NCBI GenBank assembly: GCA_016934645.1 | Contig: JAFGSL010000222.1 | Span: 1 to 7,493 of the forward strand | DNA length: 7,493 nt | Reading direction: 5' to 3' | DNA from: Anaerolineae bacterium | GTDB lineage: Bacteria > Chloroflexota > Anaerolineae > B4-G1 > SLSP01 | Shown: positions 1 to 5,948 of the stretch, one piece after another | Numbering within the stretch: position 1 is the first letter of the stretch | How the letters are laid out: the number at the start of each line of letters is the position of its first letter | Made by a program: the position numbers and the translations under genes | Notes under the pieces: generated by a model | The model's input: only the letters and a program-made list of their open reading frames with translations | The model's database searches: none | Told to the model about the DNA's origin: nothing

Positions 1-17
1 AGATCTAATTTTGCTTG

Positions 18-63
18 GTCTGGATCGCCAGATCCAGACTAGAACGGGGATCTGGCGATCCCC
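18..63. repeat. Pair of perfect tetraloop hairpins
   Basis: Bases 18-39 form a perfect 9-bp stem with loop GCCA, and bases 46-63 form a perfect 7-bp stem with loop TGGC. The 14-base cores at 22-35 and 48-61 are also exact reverse complements of each other, so the two hairpins could instead pair as one longer stem. They lie about 60-105 nt past the desaturase stop. Neither is followed by a T tract in either direction, so this is not a standard intrinsic terminator. It could be a REP-like element, an mRNA 3'-end stabiliser or part of a small mobile element; the sequence does not decide. Confidence 0.75.
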
Positions 64-77
64 TCAGAGCATTTTGT

Positions 78-120
78 GATCTACTGAGCCTGGTGCCAGC
101 TCAGATTTCGATTTACTGAG
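78..120. repeat. Imperfect direct repeat beyond the desaturase stop
   Basis: GATCTACTGAG at 78-88 and GATTTACTGAG at 110-120 match at 10 of 11 bases. Between them TGAGC and GCTCA (85-103) can pair as a weak stem. Together with the hairpins at 18-63, almost all of the first 124 bases are repeat-derived. No gene is seen in this stretch. Confidence 0.45.
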
Positions 121-124
121 ACTG

Positions 125-1132
125 TTATGCCGCAACCTGCGCCTCCCGGAAGCTCACCATCTTCTGCCGTTCCTCATCCCACAGATTGAACCACAGCGAT
201 TTAAGGCTTGTCGCGATGGTCAACGGCACAACGGTGCGGACTTCGGGAATTTCATCGTAGCAACGTTGCAGGTTGTAGTTGGGAATGCGCGCTCGCAGAT
301 GGTGGATGTGGTGCAGACCGATGTTCCCGGAGAACCATTGCAGCACTTTGGGTAGTTTGTAATACGAACTGCCCTGGAGCGCCGATTTGATGCGATCCCA
401 TTCGGCATCTCGCGCCCAATAGACATCGGCAAATTGGTGCTGGACGTAGAACATCCACAACCCCAGCGTTGCGGCAATGCTGATGAGGGGGAACTGCACC
501 AGGAAATACGTGCGGAACCCGATGGTCAAGCTGGCTATGATGATAATGACCGCCAGCGCCAGATTGGTGATGATGACGCTCAGCCGCTCCGGTTTCCGCG
601 CATCTTTCGCTGCAAAACGGTGGGACACCAGGAACATGAACCCCGGTCCCAGGCCAAACATCACCAGCGGATGGCGTACCAGACGGTAGCCAAGCCGCTG
701 CCACTTGGACGCCGATTTGTATTCCTCGACGGTCATCGTCCACACGTCGCCGACGCCGCGTTTGTCGAGATTGCCCGCCGTGGCGTGATGGATCACGTGA
801 GAATGTCGCCAGTCCTCGTAAGGGGTGAACGTGAGTATGCCCAGGATGTACCCCACGATGGTATTTGCGCGGTTGGATTTGAAGAATGAGCGATGGGTGC
901 AATCGTGGAAAAAGATGAAGATGCGCACCAGGAAACCGGCACCCAGTACGGCTAAAGCCAGCGTCAGCCAGTACGTGACCCCCAGTTGTACCGTGCGCAC
1001 CATCAGATAAAACGTGGCAAAGTAGAGCAACAGGGTGTGGGCCAGTTGCCAGATGGACTTCTTGAGATCAGGCTGCTCGTAGTGCGCCAGCCTTTTGTAC
1101 CACTCCGGTCTTGCTTCGGATTTCGCGGACAT
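125..1132 (-). CDS. Membrane fatty acid desaturase (acyl-lipid, di-iron)
   Basis: This 335-residue integral membrane desaturase should insert a cis double bond into membrane acyl chains, using O2 and an external electron donor. All three histidine clusters of the family are present: HDCTH at 76-80, HVIHH at 112-116 (with another His at 110) and HHIHH at 274-278. A QHQFAD segment at 231-236 is typical of the acyl-lipid group that includes cyanobacterial DesA and Bacillus Des. Hydrophobic stretches at about 31-50, 53-74, 155-170, 185-204 and 208-230 are the likely membrane spans. The length is normal and there is no fused cytochrome b5. The ATG is set by AGGGAGGTG ending 4 nt upstream. The gene stands alone, divergent from the haem-protein operon. 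Bond position (delta-5, -9 or -12) cannot be read from motifs. Confidence 0.95.
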   Translation of the reverse strand: MSAKSEARPEWYKRLAHYEQPDLKKSIWQLAHTLLLYFATFYLMVRTVQLGVTYWLTLALAVLGAGFLVRIFIFFHDCTHRSFFKSNRANTIVGYILGILTFTPYEDWRHSHVIHHATAGNLDKRGVGDVWTMTVEEYKSASKWQRLGYRLVRHPLVMFGLGPGFMFLVSHRFAAKDARKPERLSVIITNLALAVIIIIASLTIGFRTYFLVQFPLISIAATLGLWMFYVQHQFADVYWARDAEWDRIKSALQGSSYYKLPKVLQWFSGNIGLHHIHHLRARIPNYNLQRCYDEIPEVRTVVPLTIATSLKSLWFNLWDEERQKMVSFREAQVAA

Positions 1133-1136
1133 AGGA

Positions 1137-1145
1137 CACCTCCCT
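1137..1145 (-). promoter_or_regulatory. Shine-Dalgarno of the desaturase gene
   Basis: AGGGAGGTG on the minus strand places GGAGG 6 nt before the ATG at 1132. It is a strong site and fixes the start. Confidence 0.85.
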
Positions 1146-1153
1146 GAGAATTG

Positions 1154-1180
1154 AGTCGGGTAGTCGTCAGTCTGGCAGTC
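1154..1180 (-). repeat. GACT-word leader array of the desaturase gene
   Basis: Read on the minus strand, GACT recurs starting at 1180, 1172, 1165 and 1157, a spacing of 8, 7 and 8 nt. The array ends 8 nt before the AGGGAGG of the Shine-Dalgarno. It is related to the array at 1373-1412 in front of the divergent gene, which has the same words at the same spacing. Confidence 0.75.
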
Positions 1181-1193
1181 TGTGGTGTGCCAA

Positions 1194-1199
1194 AGTATA
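1194..1199 (-). promoter_or_regulatory. Possible -10 box of the desaturase promoter
   Basis: TATACT on the minus strand matches the sigma-70 -10 consensus at 5 of 6 bases. No good -35 box is found 16-18 nt upstream. The implied start near 1187 would put the GACT array within the first few bases of the transcript, as seen for two other genes here. Confidence 0.4.
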
Positions 1200-1336
1200 T
1201 GACGGCTCCCTGGAACATGGTATGAGCTAATGATGCCACCAAATAATAAGGGTCTTTTCAGGGAATAGGTCCTGTATCGCGTTAAGGTACGGTTGTATCC
1301 AGATGGTAGCTACTATTTTAACACACTCTGCGTAGT

Positions 1337-1364
1337 TTGCGATGTGAAGTCAACCAGATATAAT
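1337..1364 (+). promoter_or_regulatory. Promoter of the haem-protein/GNAT/peptidase operon
   Basis: A perfect TATAAT at 1359-1364 lies 16 nt after TTGCGA at 1337-1342, which matches TTGACA at 4 of 6 bases. The predicted start is near 1371, giving a 5' UTR of about 60 nt made largely of the GACT array at 1373-1412. Confidence 0.6.
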
Positions 1365-1372
1365 TATCTGAT

Positions 1373-1412
1373 GACTGGACAATCTGACTACCTGACTAAC
1401 GACTATTTGACT
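1373..1412 (+). repeat. GACT-word leader array of the haem-protein gene
   Basis: GACT starts at 1373, 1386, 1394, 1401 and 1409; the last four have spacing 8, 7, 8. The array begins next to the predicted transcription start and stops 7 nt before the AGGAG of the Shine-Dalgarno. Aligned to the desaturase leader array without gaps, it matches at 22 of 31 bases by my count. Confidence 0.75.
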
Positions 1413-1418
1413 ATCCAT

Positions 1419-1424
1419 AAGGAG
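1419..1424 (+). promoter_or_regulatory. Shine-Dalgarno that sets the haem-protein start
   Basis: AAGGAG lies 8 nt before ATG at 1433 and 5 nt before an adjoining in-frame GTG at 1430. Either could serve; ATG is the better codon at normal spacing. Confidence 0.7.
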
Positions 1425-1432
1425 TTGGTGTG

Positions 1433-2062
1433 ATGACTAAAAGCAAGAAGTCGAAAAATACGTGGGTTCTCATCCTCTGTGGGGTTGTCGACCTGCTTTT
1501 GACCGGCGGGATCGTGGCGTTGGACAGTCTCAGTGCTCCGTTGGATGGTGTCATTCGTGCGGGTGCACTGATGGGATACCTGGGCGTCTTCCTTGCCGCG
1601 CTTTCGTCCAACTACATGCGCGAGTTGACCCGCTTCTTCGGACGTTCATTCATCAAAGTCCATCATATCGTCTCGGTAACAGCGCTGGTTGCGCTGATCG
1701 TTCACGCGGTTGGTGTGGCGTGGCGCTCGGGTTCGGCATCTGCCTTCCTGCCGAGTTTTGCGTCCTGGCGACTCTTTTTTGCGCTAGGTGGAAGACCGGC
1801 GTTCTGGCTACTCGCCGTCACGTCACTCACCGCGCTGTTTAGAACCACCATCGGCAAAAACTGGAAGGTTATCCACTGGCTGAACTACATCGCGTTTGCG
1901 CTCGGTACTATTCACGCGCAGATGATTGGGACGAGTTTCGTCCATCTTGGCCTCCGCATCGTTGCTTGGGTGATGCTGGCAGTCCTGATCGGCGTGTTCG
2001 TGTGGAAGCGCACGCGCAAACGGCGAGCGCTGGCAAAGGCGAAGGCTGGAGGAAAACGATGA
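1433..2062 (+). CDS. Ferric-reductase-like transmembrane haem protein
   Basis: A 209-residue integral membrane protein of the ferric reductase-like transmembrane superfamily, which includes MsrQ/YedZ and the membrane part of NOX and FRE reductases. Hydrophobic spans lie at roughly 12-31, 41-59, 79-97, 114-136, 146-164 and 171-191. Numbered from this ATG, the likely haem ligands are His77/78 and His91 in one helix and His148 and His161 in another, the paired-histidine spacing of about 13 residues expected for b-type haem. The family context WKxIHWLNY is clear. There is no flavin or NAD(P)H domain, so it must take electrons from a partner. MsrQ has a similar length, but no MsrP gene is nearby. 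The tail after 192 is strongly basic and probably cytoplasmic. It heads the operon; its stop overlaps the next start. Confidence 0.8.
   Translation: MTKSKKSKNTWVLILCGVVDLLLTGGIVALDSLSAPLDGVIRAGALMGYLGVFLAALSSNYMRELTRFFGRSFIKVHHIVSVTALVALIVHAVGVAWRSGSASAFLPSFASWRLFFALGGRPAFWLLAVTSLTALFRTTIGKNWKVIHWLNYIAFALGTIHAQMIGTSFVHLGLRIVAWVMLAVLIGVFVWKRTRKRRALAKAKAGGKR
2048..2052 (+). promoter_or_regulatory. Shine-Dalgarno inside the haem-protein gene end
   Basis: GGAGG lies 6 nt before ATG at 2059. It fixes the start of the first acetyltransferase inside the last codons of the preceding gene, against the longer open frame that runs back to 1966. Confidence 0.85.
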
Positions 2063-2622
2063 CCCCCAAGACACTCTTGCGCGGGCAGCGTGTTCATTTG
2101 ACAGCGCTGACGCAGGACGATCTGCCGACCATTGCCACGTGGTACCAGGACACCGAATTTATGCGGTTGCTGGATGCCAGGCCCGCCAATCCTCAGTCGA
2201 CGGAATCGCTACACACATGGCTGGAGGAGGCGCAGAAAGCGAGCGATGGCTATCTGTTTGCTGTGAGGCTGCTGGACAATGATGCCTTAATTGGCTTTAT
2301 CGAACTCGACGGCATTCTTTGGACACACGGCACGGCCTGGTTCAGTATCGCCATCGGCCTGCCCGAATATCGAGAAAAGGGGTATGGGACGGAGGCGGCA
2401 CGGCTGGCGCTCGCATTCGCTTTCCAGGAGCTGAATATGCATCGTGTGCAAGCCACGGTGTTTAGCTACAACCGCCGTTCGATGGCGATGTTTGAGCGGC
2501 TTGGGTTTCAACGCGAAGGTACCTTCCGCGAGTTCATCCACCGCGACAGAGAGCGCTACGATATGCTCCTGTACGGCATCCTGCGCCGCGAGTTTGAGAA
2601 GCCAATGGCAATGACCGTATGA
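2059..2622 (+). CDS. GNAT N-acetyltransferase, RimJ/RimL type
   Basis: A 187-residue acetyltransferase expected to move an acetyl group from acetyl-CoA to an amine. It begins with the usual RimJ/RimL strand (RVHLTALTQDDLPTI, 11-25). The acetyl-CoA pyrophosphate-binding motif is REKGYGTEA at 105-113, of the R-x-x-G-x-G form. The later block has N138 and MFERLGFQREGTFRE at 144-158, typical of this subfamily. Length is normal. Relatives acetylate ribosomal protein N termini, small amines or antibiotics, so the substrate cannot be named. Start ATG overlaps the upstream stop as ATGA, and its own stop overlaps the next start the same way, so three genes are translationally coupled. Cytoplasmic; no signal peptide. 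Confidence 0.92.
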   Translation: MTPKTLLRGQRVHLTALTQDDLPTIATWYQDTEFMRLLDARPANPQSTESLHTWLEEAQKASDGYLFAVRLLDNDALIGFIELDGILWTHGTAWFSIAIGLPEYREKGYGTEAARLALAFAFQELNMHRVQATVFSYNRRSMAMFERLGFQREGTFREFIHRDRERYDMLLYGILRREFEKPMAMTV

Positions 2623-3707
2623 CCATACAAACGCTCAGTGCCGCCACACCTGAAGGCCGCCAGGCCATCGAGACGGTGATGGCGGCTTCTTACTGTGCTG
2701 ACATCGACGAGGTACCGCCGGAATGGGCGCTGGCACGTGTGGTAGATGGCGTTCCTGTGGCATTCATCCTCATCGATCCCCACCGGCAGATGGCGTTCCC
2801 CGGCGGCGATCTGCGTTATGCCTTCATCTGCGACGTCGCCACCCGCGAAGATCGCCGTCGCGAAGGTTACTTCCGCGCGCTGGTGGAGGAGACGTTCGCC
2901 CGGTTGCGCGAGGCTGGCATCCCACTTGTTCTCACACACGGGCGGTATCCGCTCTACCGCCGGTTCGGCTTCGATGTGTTCACGCACCACAGTGGTATCT
3001 TCATCACGCCGGAGCAGATCGCACGAACGCTAGGAACGGAAGAGCCCCAAGAGGCAGACGAACGGCTGGTCATTCAAGAGGGTAGGGCATTCCTGGAGGA
3101 CCGGCTGCTGGTGACGGAGGTCCGCGCCGAGACCCTGGCCGAGTGTCGCGACGCGCTCCTGGCGGCAGCGGCCATAGCTCGTGGGCAAGAGAAAAACCTT
3201 ATCCTCTTCGAGCATCCGCCCGCACCGAGTTACGGCTCTGCCTATCCACTCTATCCGACGCTCGAAACCCCGTTGACGGCACTCGCACGCGCGTGCGGCG
3301 CGCAGGTCATCATCCAGGGGGCCGATCCCGAAAGCGGCACAATCCCCGACGCGGATTGGATCGAGGTGTTGGATGCCGCCGGATTTCTGCATGCGGCGGT
3401 CGCCTGCTTGAAGCCAGAACTGTCTCTTCCCGAAGCTACCCTCAGTTTCGAAACCGATGCAGGCAATGTGACGTTGGAAAGCACGGAGACACTCGTCCGA
3501 ATCGCCGACACGCTTACACCGAACGTTCCTTTCATCCGTTGGCCTTCTGCGGCGCTGGCGCAGCTCGTCACGGGCTACCGGGATGCGGCAGCGCTGGCGG
3601 TCATCCACAATGTACAGATTCCCGCAGACGCACTTGCATTGCTGGATGCTTTGTTCCCTTCCGTATGGCGGCTCTCCCGCAACGAGAGCTGGACTTACAA
3701 AGTGTAG
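2619..3707 (+). CDS. Eis-like GNAT acetyltransferase with C-terminal extension
   Basis: A 362-residue protein with an N-terminal GNAT domain in which the acetyl-CoA loop reads VATREDRRREGYF (73-85; R79/R80 and G83), followed by YPLYRRFGFDVF at 110-121, a hallmark of the Eis/YitI-like predicted acetyltransferases. Residues about 145-260 probably form a second, degenerate GNAT fold. The last roughly 90 residues (ATLSFETDAGNVTL, then ALAQLVTGY at 312-320) resemble the sterol-carrier-like C-terminal domain of Eis. Eis proteins acetylate lysines or aminoglycosides at several positions, but substrate cannot be inferred here. The start has no clear Shine-Dalgarno and sits in an ATGA overlap, so it probably depends on coupling. 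Tandem stops (TAG TAA) end it. An adjacent pair of unlike GNATs suggests two steps or two substrates of one process. Confidence 0.88.
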   Translation: MTIQTLSAATPEGRQAIETVMAASYCADIDEVPPEWALARVVDGVPVAFILIDPHRQMAFPGGDLRYAFICDVATREDRRREGYFRALVEETFARLREAGIPLVLTHGRYPLYRRFGFDVFTHHSGIFITPEQIARTLGTEEPQEADERLVIQEGRAFLEDRLLVTEVRAETLAECRDALLAAAAIARGQEKNLILFEHPPAPSYGSAYPLYPTLETPLTALARACGAQVIIQGADPESGTIPDADWIEVLDAAGFLHAAVACLKPELSLPEATLSFETDAGNVTLESTETLVRIADTLTPNVPFIRWPSAALAQLVTGYRDAAALAVIHNVQIPADALALLDALFPSVWRLSRNESWTYKV

Positions 3708-3716
3708 TAACTAAAT

Positions 3717-3729
3717 TGGTCTTAGACCA
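3717..3729. repeat. 13-bp dyad between the acetyltransferase and peptidase genes
   Basis: TGGTCT, one base, then AGACCA: a perfect 6-bp inverted repeat in the 38-nt gap before the peptidase Shine-Dalgarno. It might be an operator half-site pair or a weak hairpin. No promoter is evident beside it. Confidence 0.35.
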
Positions 3730-3734
3730 CTTTC

Positions 3735-3739
3735 GGAGG
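3735..3739 (+). promoter_or_regulatory. Shine-Dalgarno that sets the peptidase start
   Basis: GGAGG lies 6 nt before ATG at 3746. The reading frame stays open far upstream (to 3143) inside the preceding gene, but this site and the signal peptide right after the ATG show where translation starts. Confidence 0.9.
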
Positions 3740-3745
3740 AATGAT

Positions 3746-4852
3746 ATGAAAAGGTATGCTTTGATTCTCATGTTGCTCTTCTGGGTGGGCACGATGTCCG
3801 GTTGCGCGTTTGAAGAAGAAGATGTGCCGTCGACCCGCAAATCCGTACCGAGAACAACCGCCGCAGTTTCGGAGGTGGATGCGCCAGAGGATCGTGAGTC
3901 TGCACCGCGAACATCTGTTGTGGTTGTAGAAACGGATGAGCCGGCGGACCGCGAAATTCCGACGGAGACATTTACGGCGTCCACAGAGACTGCTTGGAAA
4001 CATCTGGAGGCACTCGCGGATGAAATTGGCCCCCGATTGGCCGGCTCGGAGGAAGAGTCTTTGACCGCGGCTTATATCGAGAGCGCTTTCGCGGCGTATG
4101 GTTATGATGTAACGCGACAGGATTTTACTTTTTGGACCGAAGACGATGAAGAATTGGAATCCTCCAACGTCATCGCAGTCAAACCAGGGGAATCCACCGA
4201 AGAAATCGTCGTCGGCGCGCACTATGATTCGGTGGATGATGGGGATGGCGCGGATGACAATGCCTCCGGCGTGGCGGTGTTGTTAGCTATCGCCGAATTG
4301 CTCGTTGACGAGGAAACGCCCTACACCGTCCGCTTTATTGCCTTTGGTGCGGAGGAGACGGATATGGACGGCTCACATCATTATGTCGAGACGATGAGCC
4401 GGACCGACCGGCGTAACACGGTGGGAATGATTAATCAGGATAGCCTGATTGCGGGCGACATCCTCTACGTTTATGGCGATGCCGGCTCGGGAACGATGCG
4501 CGACTGGATTATTGCAGCAGCGGCGGACGAAGGGCTCGATCTGGATGCGCGCACGGCTGCGGAACTAGACAATCCGGACGGGACTCCGTGCGATTGTGCC
4601 GATTACGGTCCATTTCAAGAAGCCGGCATCCCGTTTGCCTACTTTGAGGCCACAAATTGGGATTTAAGCCCAGACGCTATGGTGCAGGTGTCCAGAGATT
4701 TTGGGAAGCGTGGTTACATCCGTCATACGAAATATGATACGGTGGCCTATATCGATACGACCTTTCCCAACCGGATTGACGAGCATTTTGAGGTATGCAT
4801 CGCGCTTCTGTATGACGTGTTGACACAATGGCAGTCCGGCGCGCCTCACTAG
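3746..4852 (+). CDS. M28-family zinc metallopeptidase, predicted lipoprotein
   Basis: A 368-residue exported peptidase. Residues 1-20 are a lipoprotein-type signal (KR, then a hydrophobic core, then MSGC), with lipidation expected at Cys20. The Met at -3 is a slightly unusual lipobox residue. An acidic, Thr/Pro-rich linker (21-82) precedes the catalytic domain (about 85-362). The M28 dizinc ligand set is complete: His159 in GAHYDS, Asp170/171 in GADDNASG, Glu204 after catalytic Glu203 in AEET, Asp232 in NQDS and His327 in RHTKYDT. Cys282 and Cys284 lie at the place where relatives have a substrate-pocket loop. M28 enzymes are mostly aminopeptidases, so removing N-terminal residues from peptides outside the membrane is the likely role. 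Last gene of the plus-strand run. Confidence 0.92.
   Translation: MKRYALILMLLFWVGTMSGCAFEEEDVPSTRKSVPRTTAAVSEVDAPEDRESAPRTSVVVVETDEPADREIPTETFTASTETAWKHLEALADEIGPRLAGSEEESLTAAYIESAFAAYGYDVTRQDFTFWTEDDEELESSNVIAVKPGESTEEIVVGAHYDSVDDGDGADDNASGVAVLLAIAELLVDEETPYTVRFIAFGAEETDMDGSHHYVETMSRTDRRNTVGMINQDSLIAGDILYVYGDAGSGTMRDWIIAAAADEGLDLDARTAAELDNPDGTPCDCADYGPFQEAGIPFAYFEATNWDLSPDAMVQVSRDFGKRGYIRHTKYDTVAYIDTTFPNRIDEHFEVCIALLYDVLTQWQSGAPH
3821..3991 (+). repeat. Three imperfect 57-nt repeats (19 residues each) in the peptidase linker
   Basis: Residues 26-44, 45-63 and 64-82 of the peptidase align without gaps. Each begins with D, has P at position 3 and R at position 6, and continues through a Ser/Thr/Val-rich run. 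Units 1 and 2 share a PRT at the same place. The copies have diverged more at the DNA level than a recent slippage would give. Confidence 0.65.
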
Positions 4853-4866
4853 CACAGGGTGCGTCC

Positions 4867-5121
4867 CTATACGGCCCGGATACGCCCGTCTACGATCTCG
4901 AAGCGGTTGTGCTCTGATAGATCGAGTGCCGCGTCGATGTCGGCGCGGGTGGCCCAGCGGAAGTTCGGCAGCCCCTTCAGGATGCGCATCACGGTTGCCA
5001 GATCCGCATAGCCGTCTTCGTCTATAGGAATGGGGAAACGCGCGTGCCGATGGAGCAGCAACAGCGCGAGGAAGCGATTCAGCTTGCGAAGCCGGGCGTC
5101 ACGGCGACGGTCTTGTGTCAC
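4867..5121 (-). CDS. KptA/Tpt1 winged-helix domain protein lacking the catalytic domain
   Basis: An 84-residue protein matching only the N-terminal winged-helix half of RNA 2'-phosphotransferase (KptA/Tpt1). NRFLALLLLHRHARF-to-DEDGY (15-38) aligns without gaps to the family's SKFLSxVLRHxPE-to-DxEGW block, and NRFEIVDGRIRAV (72-84) aligns to the RF...IRA block. It stops exactly where the family continues with QGHS and the ADP-ribosyltransferase-like domain. Of the active-site residues I recall for Tpt1, the Arg of LRH is Leu23 here, His24 and Arg73 remain, and the Arg of the missing domain is gone. Catalysis is therefore unlikely; RNA binding is possible. GTG start chosen because GGAGG lies 6 nt upstream; a frame open to 5145 would translate through that site. 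Downstream of ttcA, same strand, 98-nt gap. Confidence 0.75.
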   Translation of the reverse strand: MTQDRRRDARLRKLNRFLALLLLHRHARFPIPIDEDGYADLATVMRILKGLPNFRWATRADIDAALDLSEHNRFEIVDGRIRAV

Positions 5122-5127
5122 GTTGAT

Positions 5128-5132
5128 CCTCC
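5128..5132 (-). promoter_or_regulatory. Shine-Dalgarno that sets the KptA-like GTG start
   Basis: GGAGG on the minus strand lies 6 nt before GTG at 5121. It decides for a GTG start over the longer frame beginning at 5145, which runs into the repeat array. Confidence 0.8.
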
Positions 5133-5141
5133 GAAGACAAA

Positions 5142-5205
5142 CCACGAATCTACACTAATTTTCACTTATTTTCTTTCCATTCGTGGAGATCGGTGCAGAT
5201 TCGTG
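5142..5205 (-). repeat. Decamer leader array of the KptA-like gene
   Basis: Read on the minus strand there are three 10-nt units of the form CACGAATCTG (5205-5176), four bases, then three units of the form AAATTAGTGT to AGATTCGTGG (5171-5142). The outer ends, 5143-5155 and 5193-5205, are inverted repeats matching at 12 of 13 bases. It fills most of the gap between ttcA and the KptA-like gene and ends 9 nt before the Shine-Dalgarno. Confidence 0.75.
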
Positions 5206-5219
5206 ATGAAATGGTCCGC

Positions 5220-5945
5220 TTAATCTGCTAAATCCATTGGAATCCGTTGACACAAACGCCATAGGTTCGCACGCATTTGCATCCGCTCTTTGTCTTTGAA
5301 CGTCTTCAGGAAATGTTCGAACTTGGCACGGCGAGCATCTGCTTCGCGCGGGCAGGCCAGTTCCGGTGGAAACGTCCAGCCCTGCGCGCGGGCGTACCGG
5401 GCGATTTCTTTTTCGGTGGTGTAGATTAGCGGGCGGATCAACGTGAAGCGCCTGCTGAAGTAGCTGCGGCGCGGTTCGAGCGTCTCCAGCCGGCCTTTGT
5501 ACAGTACGTTCATCAACGTGGTGACGGCGGCATCGTCGGCGTGATGACCGAATGCCACCTTAGCGCATCCCAGACGCTCGGCGGCGAGGAACAGTGCCTT
5601 GCGCCGGTTGTATGAGCAGCGGAAGCAGTTCATCGGGAGAGGTTCGTCGTCCGCCACGACTAACGGCGCGATGTCGTACTCCACACCCAACTCGCGGAAC
5701 CACGGCTCCAACGTGGGGGCGAGATTGGGCAGACCCACCCCCGTCCCATCGATGTGAACCGCGACGACGGTGTACGTGCCCGGGACGTCCACCCCACGCA
5801 GCAGTGTATCGAGCAGCACGCGGCTGTCCTTGCCGCCCGATACCCCCACCGCGATACGATCGCCATCCGCGATCAGCTCAAACTCCCGCACCGCGCGGTT
5901 GACGCTCTTCAACAAATTCCGGGCAATAGAATCAGGATCGGCCAT
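5220..5945 (-). CDS. ttcA: TtcA-like tRNA thiolation enzyme (PP-loop ATPase)
   Basis: A 241-residue member of the PP-loop TtcA/TtuA family. The ATP-pyrophosphatase loop is SGGKDS at 36-41. The iron-sulfur cluster ligands of the family are present as C107-x-x-C110 in NCFRCSYNRRKAL and C198 in ACPR. GHHADD at 133-138 is the second conserved block. In E. coli, TtcA adenylates C32 of certain tRNAs and replaces the 2-oxygen with sulfur using a [4Fe-4S] cluster. This protein is clearly shorter than E. coli TtcA, mainly at the C-terminal end, so C32 as target is inferred. It lacks the extra zinc-finger cysteines of TtuA and the C-terminal domains of TilS. No Shine-Dalgarno precedes the ATG; a heptamer array does. 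It lies 67 nt after rfbB on the same strand and could be co-transcribed. Confidence 0.85.
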   Translation of the reverse strand: MADPDSIARNLLKSVNRAVREFELIADGDRIAVGVSGGKDSRVLLDTLLRGVDVPGTYTVVAVHIDGTGVGLPNLAPTLEPWFRELGVEYDIAPLVVADDEPLPMNCFRCSYNRRKALFLAAERLGCAKVAFGHHADDAAVTTLMNVLYKGRLETLEPRRSYFSRRFTLIRPLIYTTEKEIARYARAQGWTFPPELACPREADARRAKFEHFLKTFKDKERMQMRANLWRLCQRIPMDLAD

Positions 5946-5948
5946 AGT

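Larger units (their letters stand above)
1133..1432. other. Divergent intergenic region, no gene
   Basis: This 300-bp gap separates the desaturase from the haem-protein operon. It holds, from left to right, the desaturase Shine-Dalgarno, its GACT array and a possible -10, then about 135 bases (1200-1336) in which I see no gene or strong structure. After that come a promoter, a second GACT array and the Shine-Dalgarno of the rightward operon. It is more AT-rich than the flanking genes. Confidence 0.7.

Noticed and set aside
18..63. Intrinsic terminator for the desaturase gene
   Set aside because: The hairpins are perfect but no T run follows either one on the transcribed strand.
252..902. Second long minus-strand frame, and plus-strand frames, within the desaturase region
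   Set aside because: They are shadows of the desaturase gene: low-complexity His/Pro/Arg-rich translations with no family motifs.
1966..2058. Extension of the RimJ/RimL-type acetyltransferase
   Set aside because: It lies within the haem-protein gene, and GGAGG before ATG 2059 gives the family's normal N terminus.
3030..3608. Minus-strand frame opposite the Eis-like acetyltransferase
   Set aside because: No ribosome site or recognisable domain; it lies wholly within a well-supported gene in the opposite direction.
3143..3745. Long open frame continuing upstream of the M28 peptidase
   Set aside because: It is an out-of-phase frame inside the Eis-like acetyltransferase. A Shine-Dalgarno and signal peptide begin at 3735-3746.
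4853..4869. Bidirectional terminator between the convergent genes
   Set aside because: Only a 4-bp AGGG/CCCT stem (4856-4868) without a T tract; too weak to call.
5122..5145. Eight-residue extension of the KptA-like protein
   Set aside because: The extension would translate its own Shine-Dalgarno, and its start falls in the decamer array.
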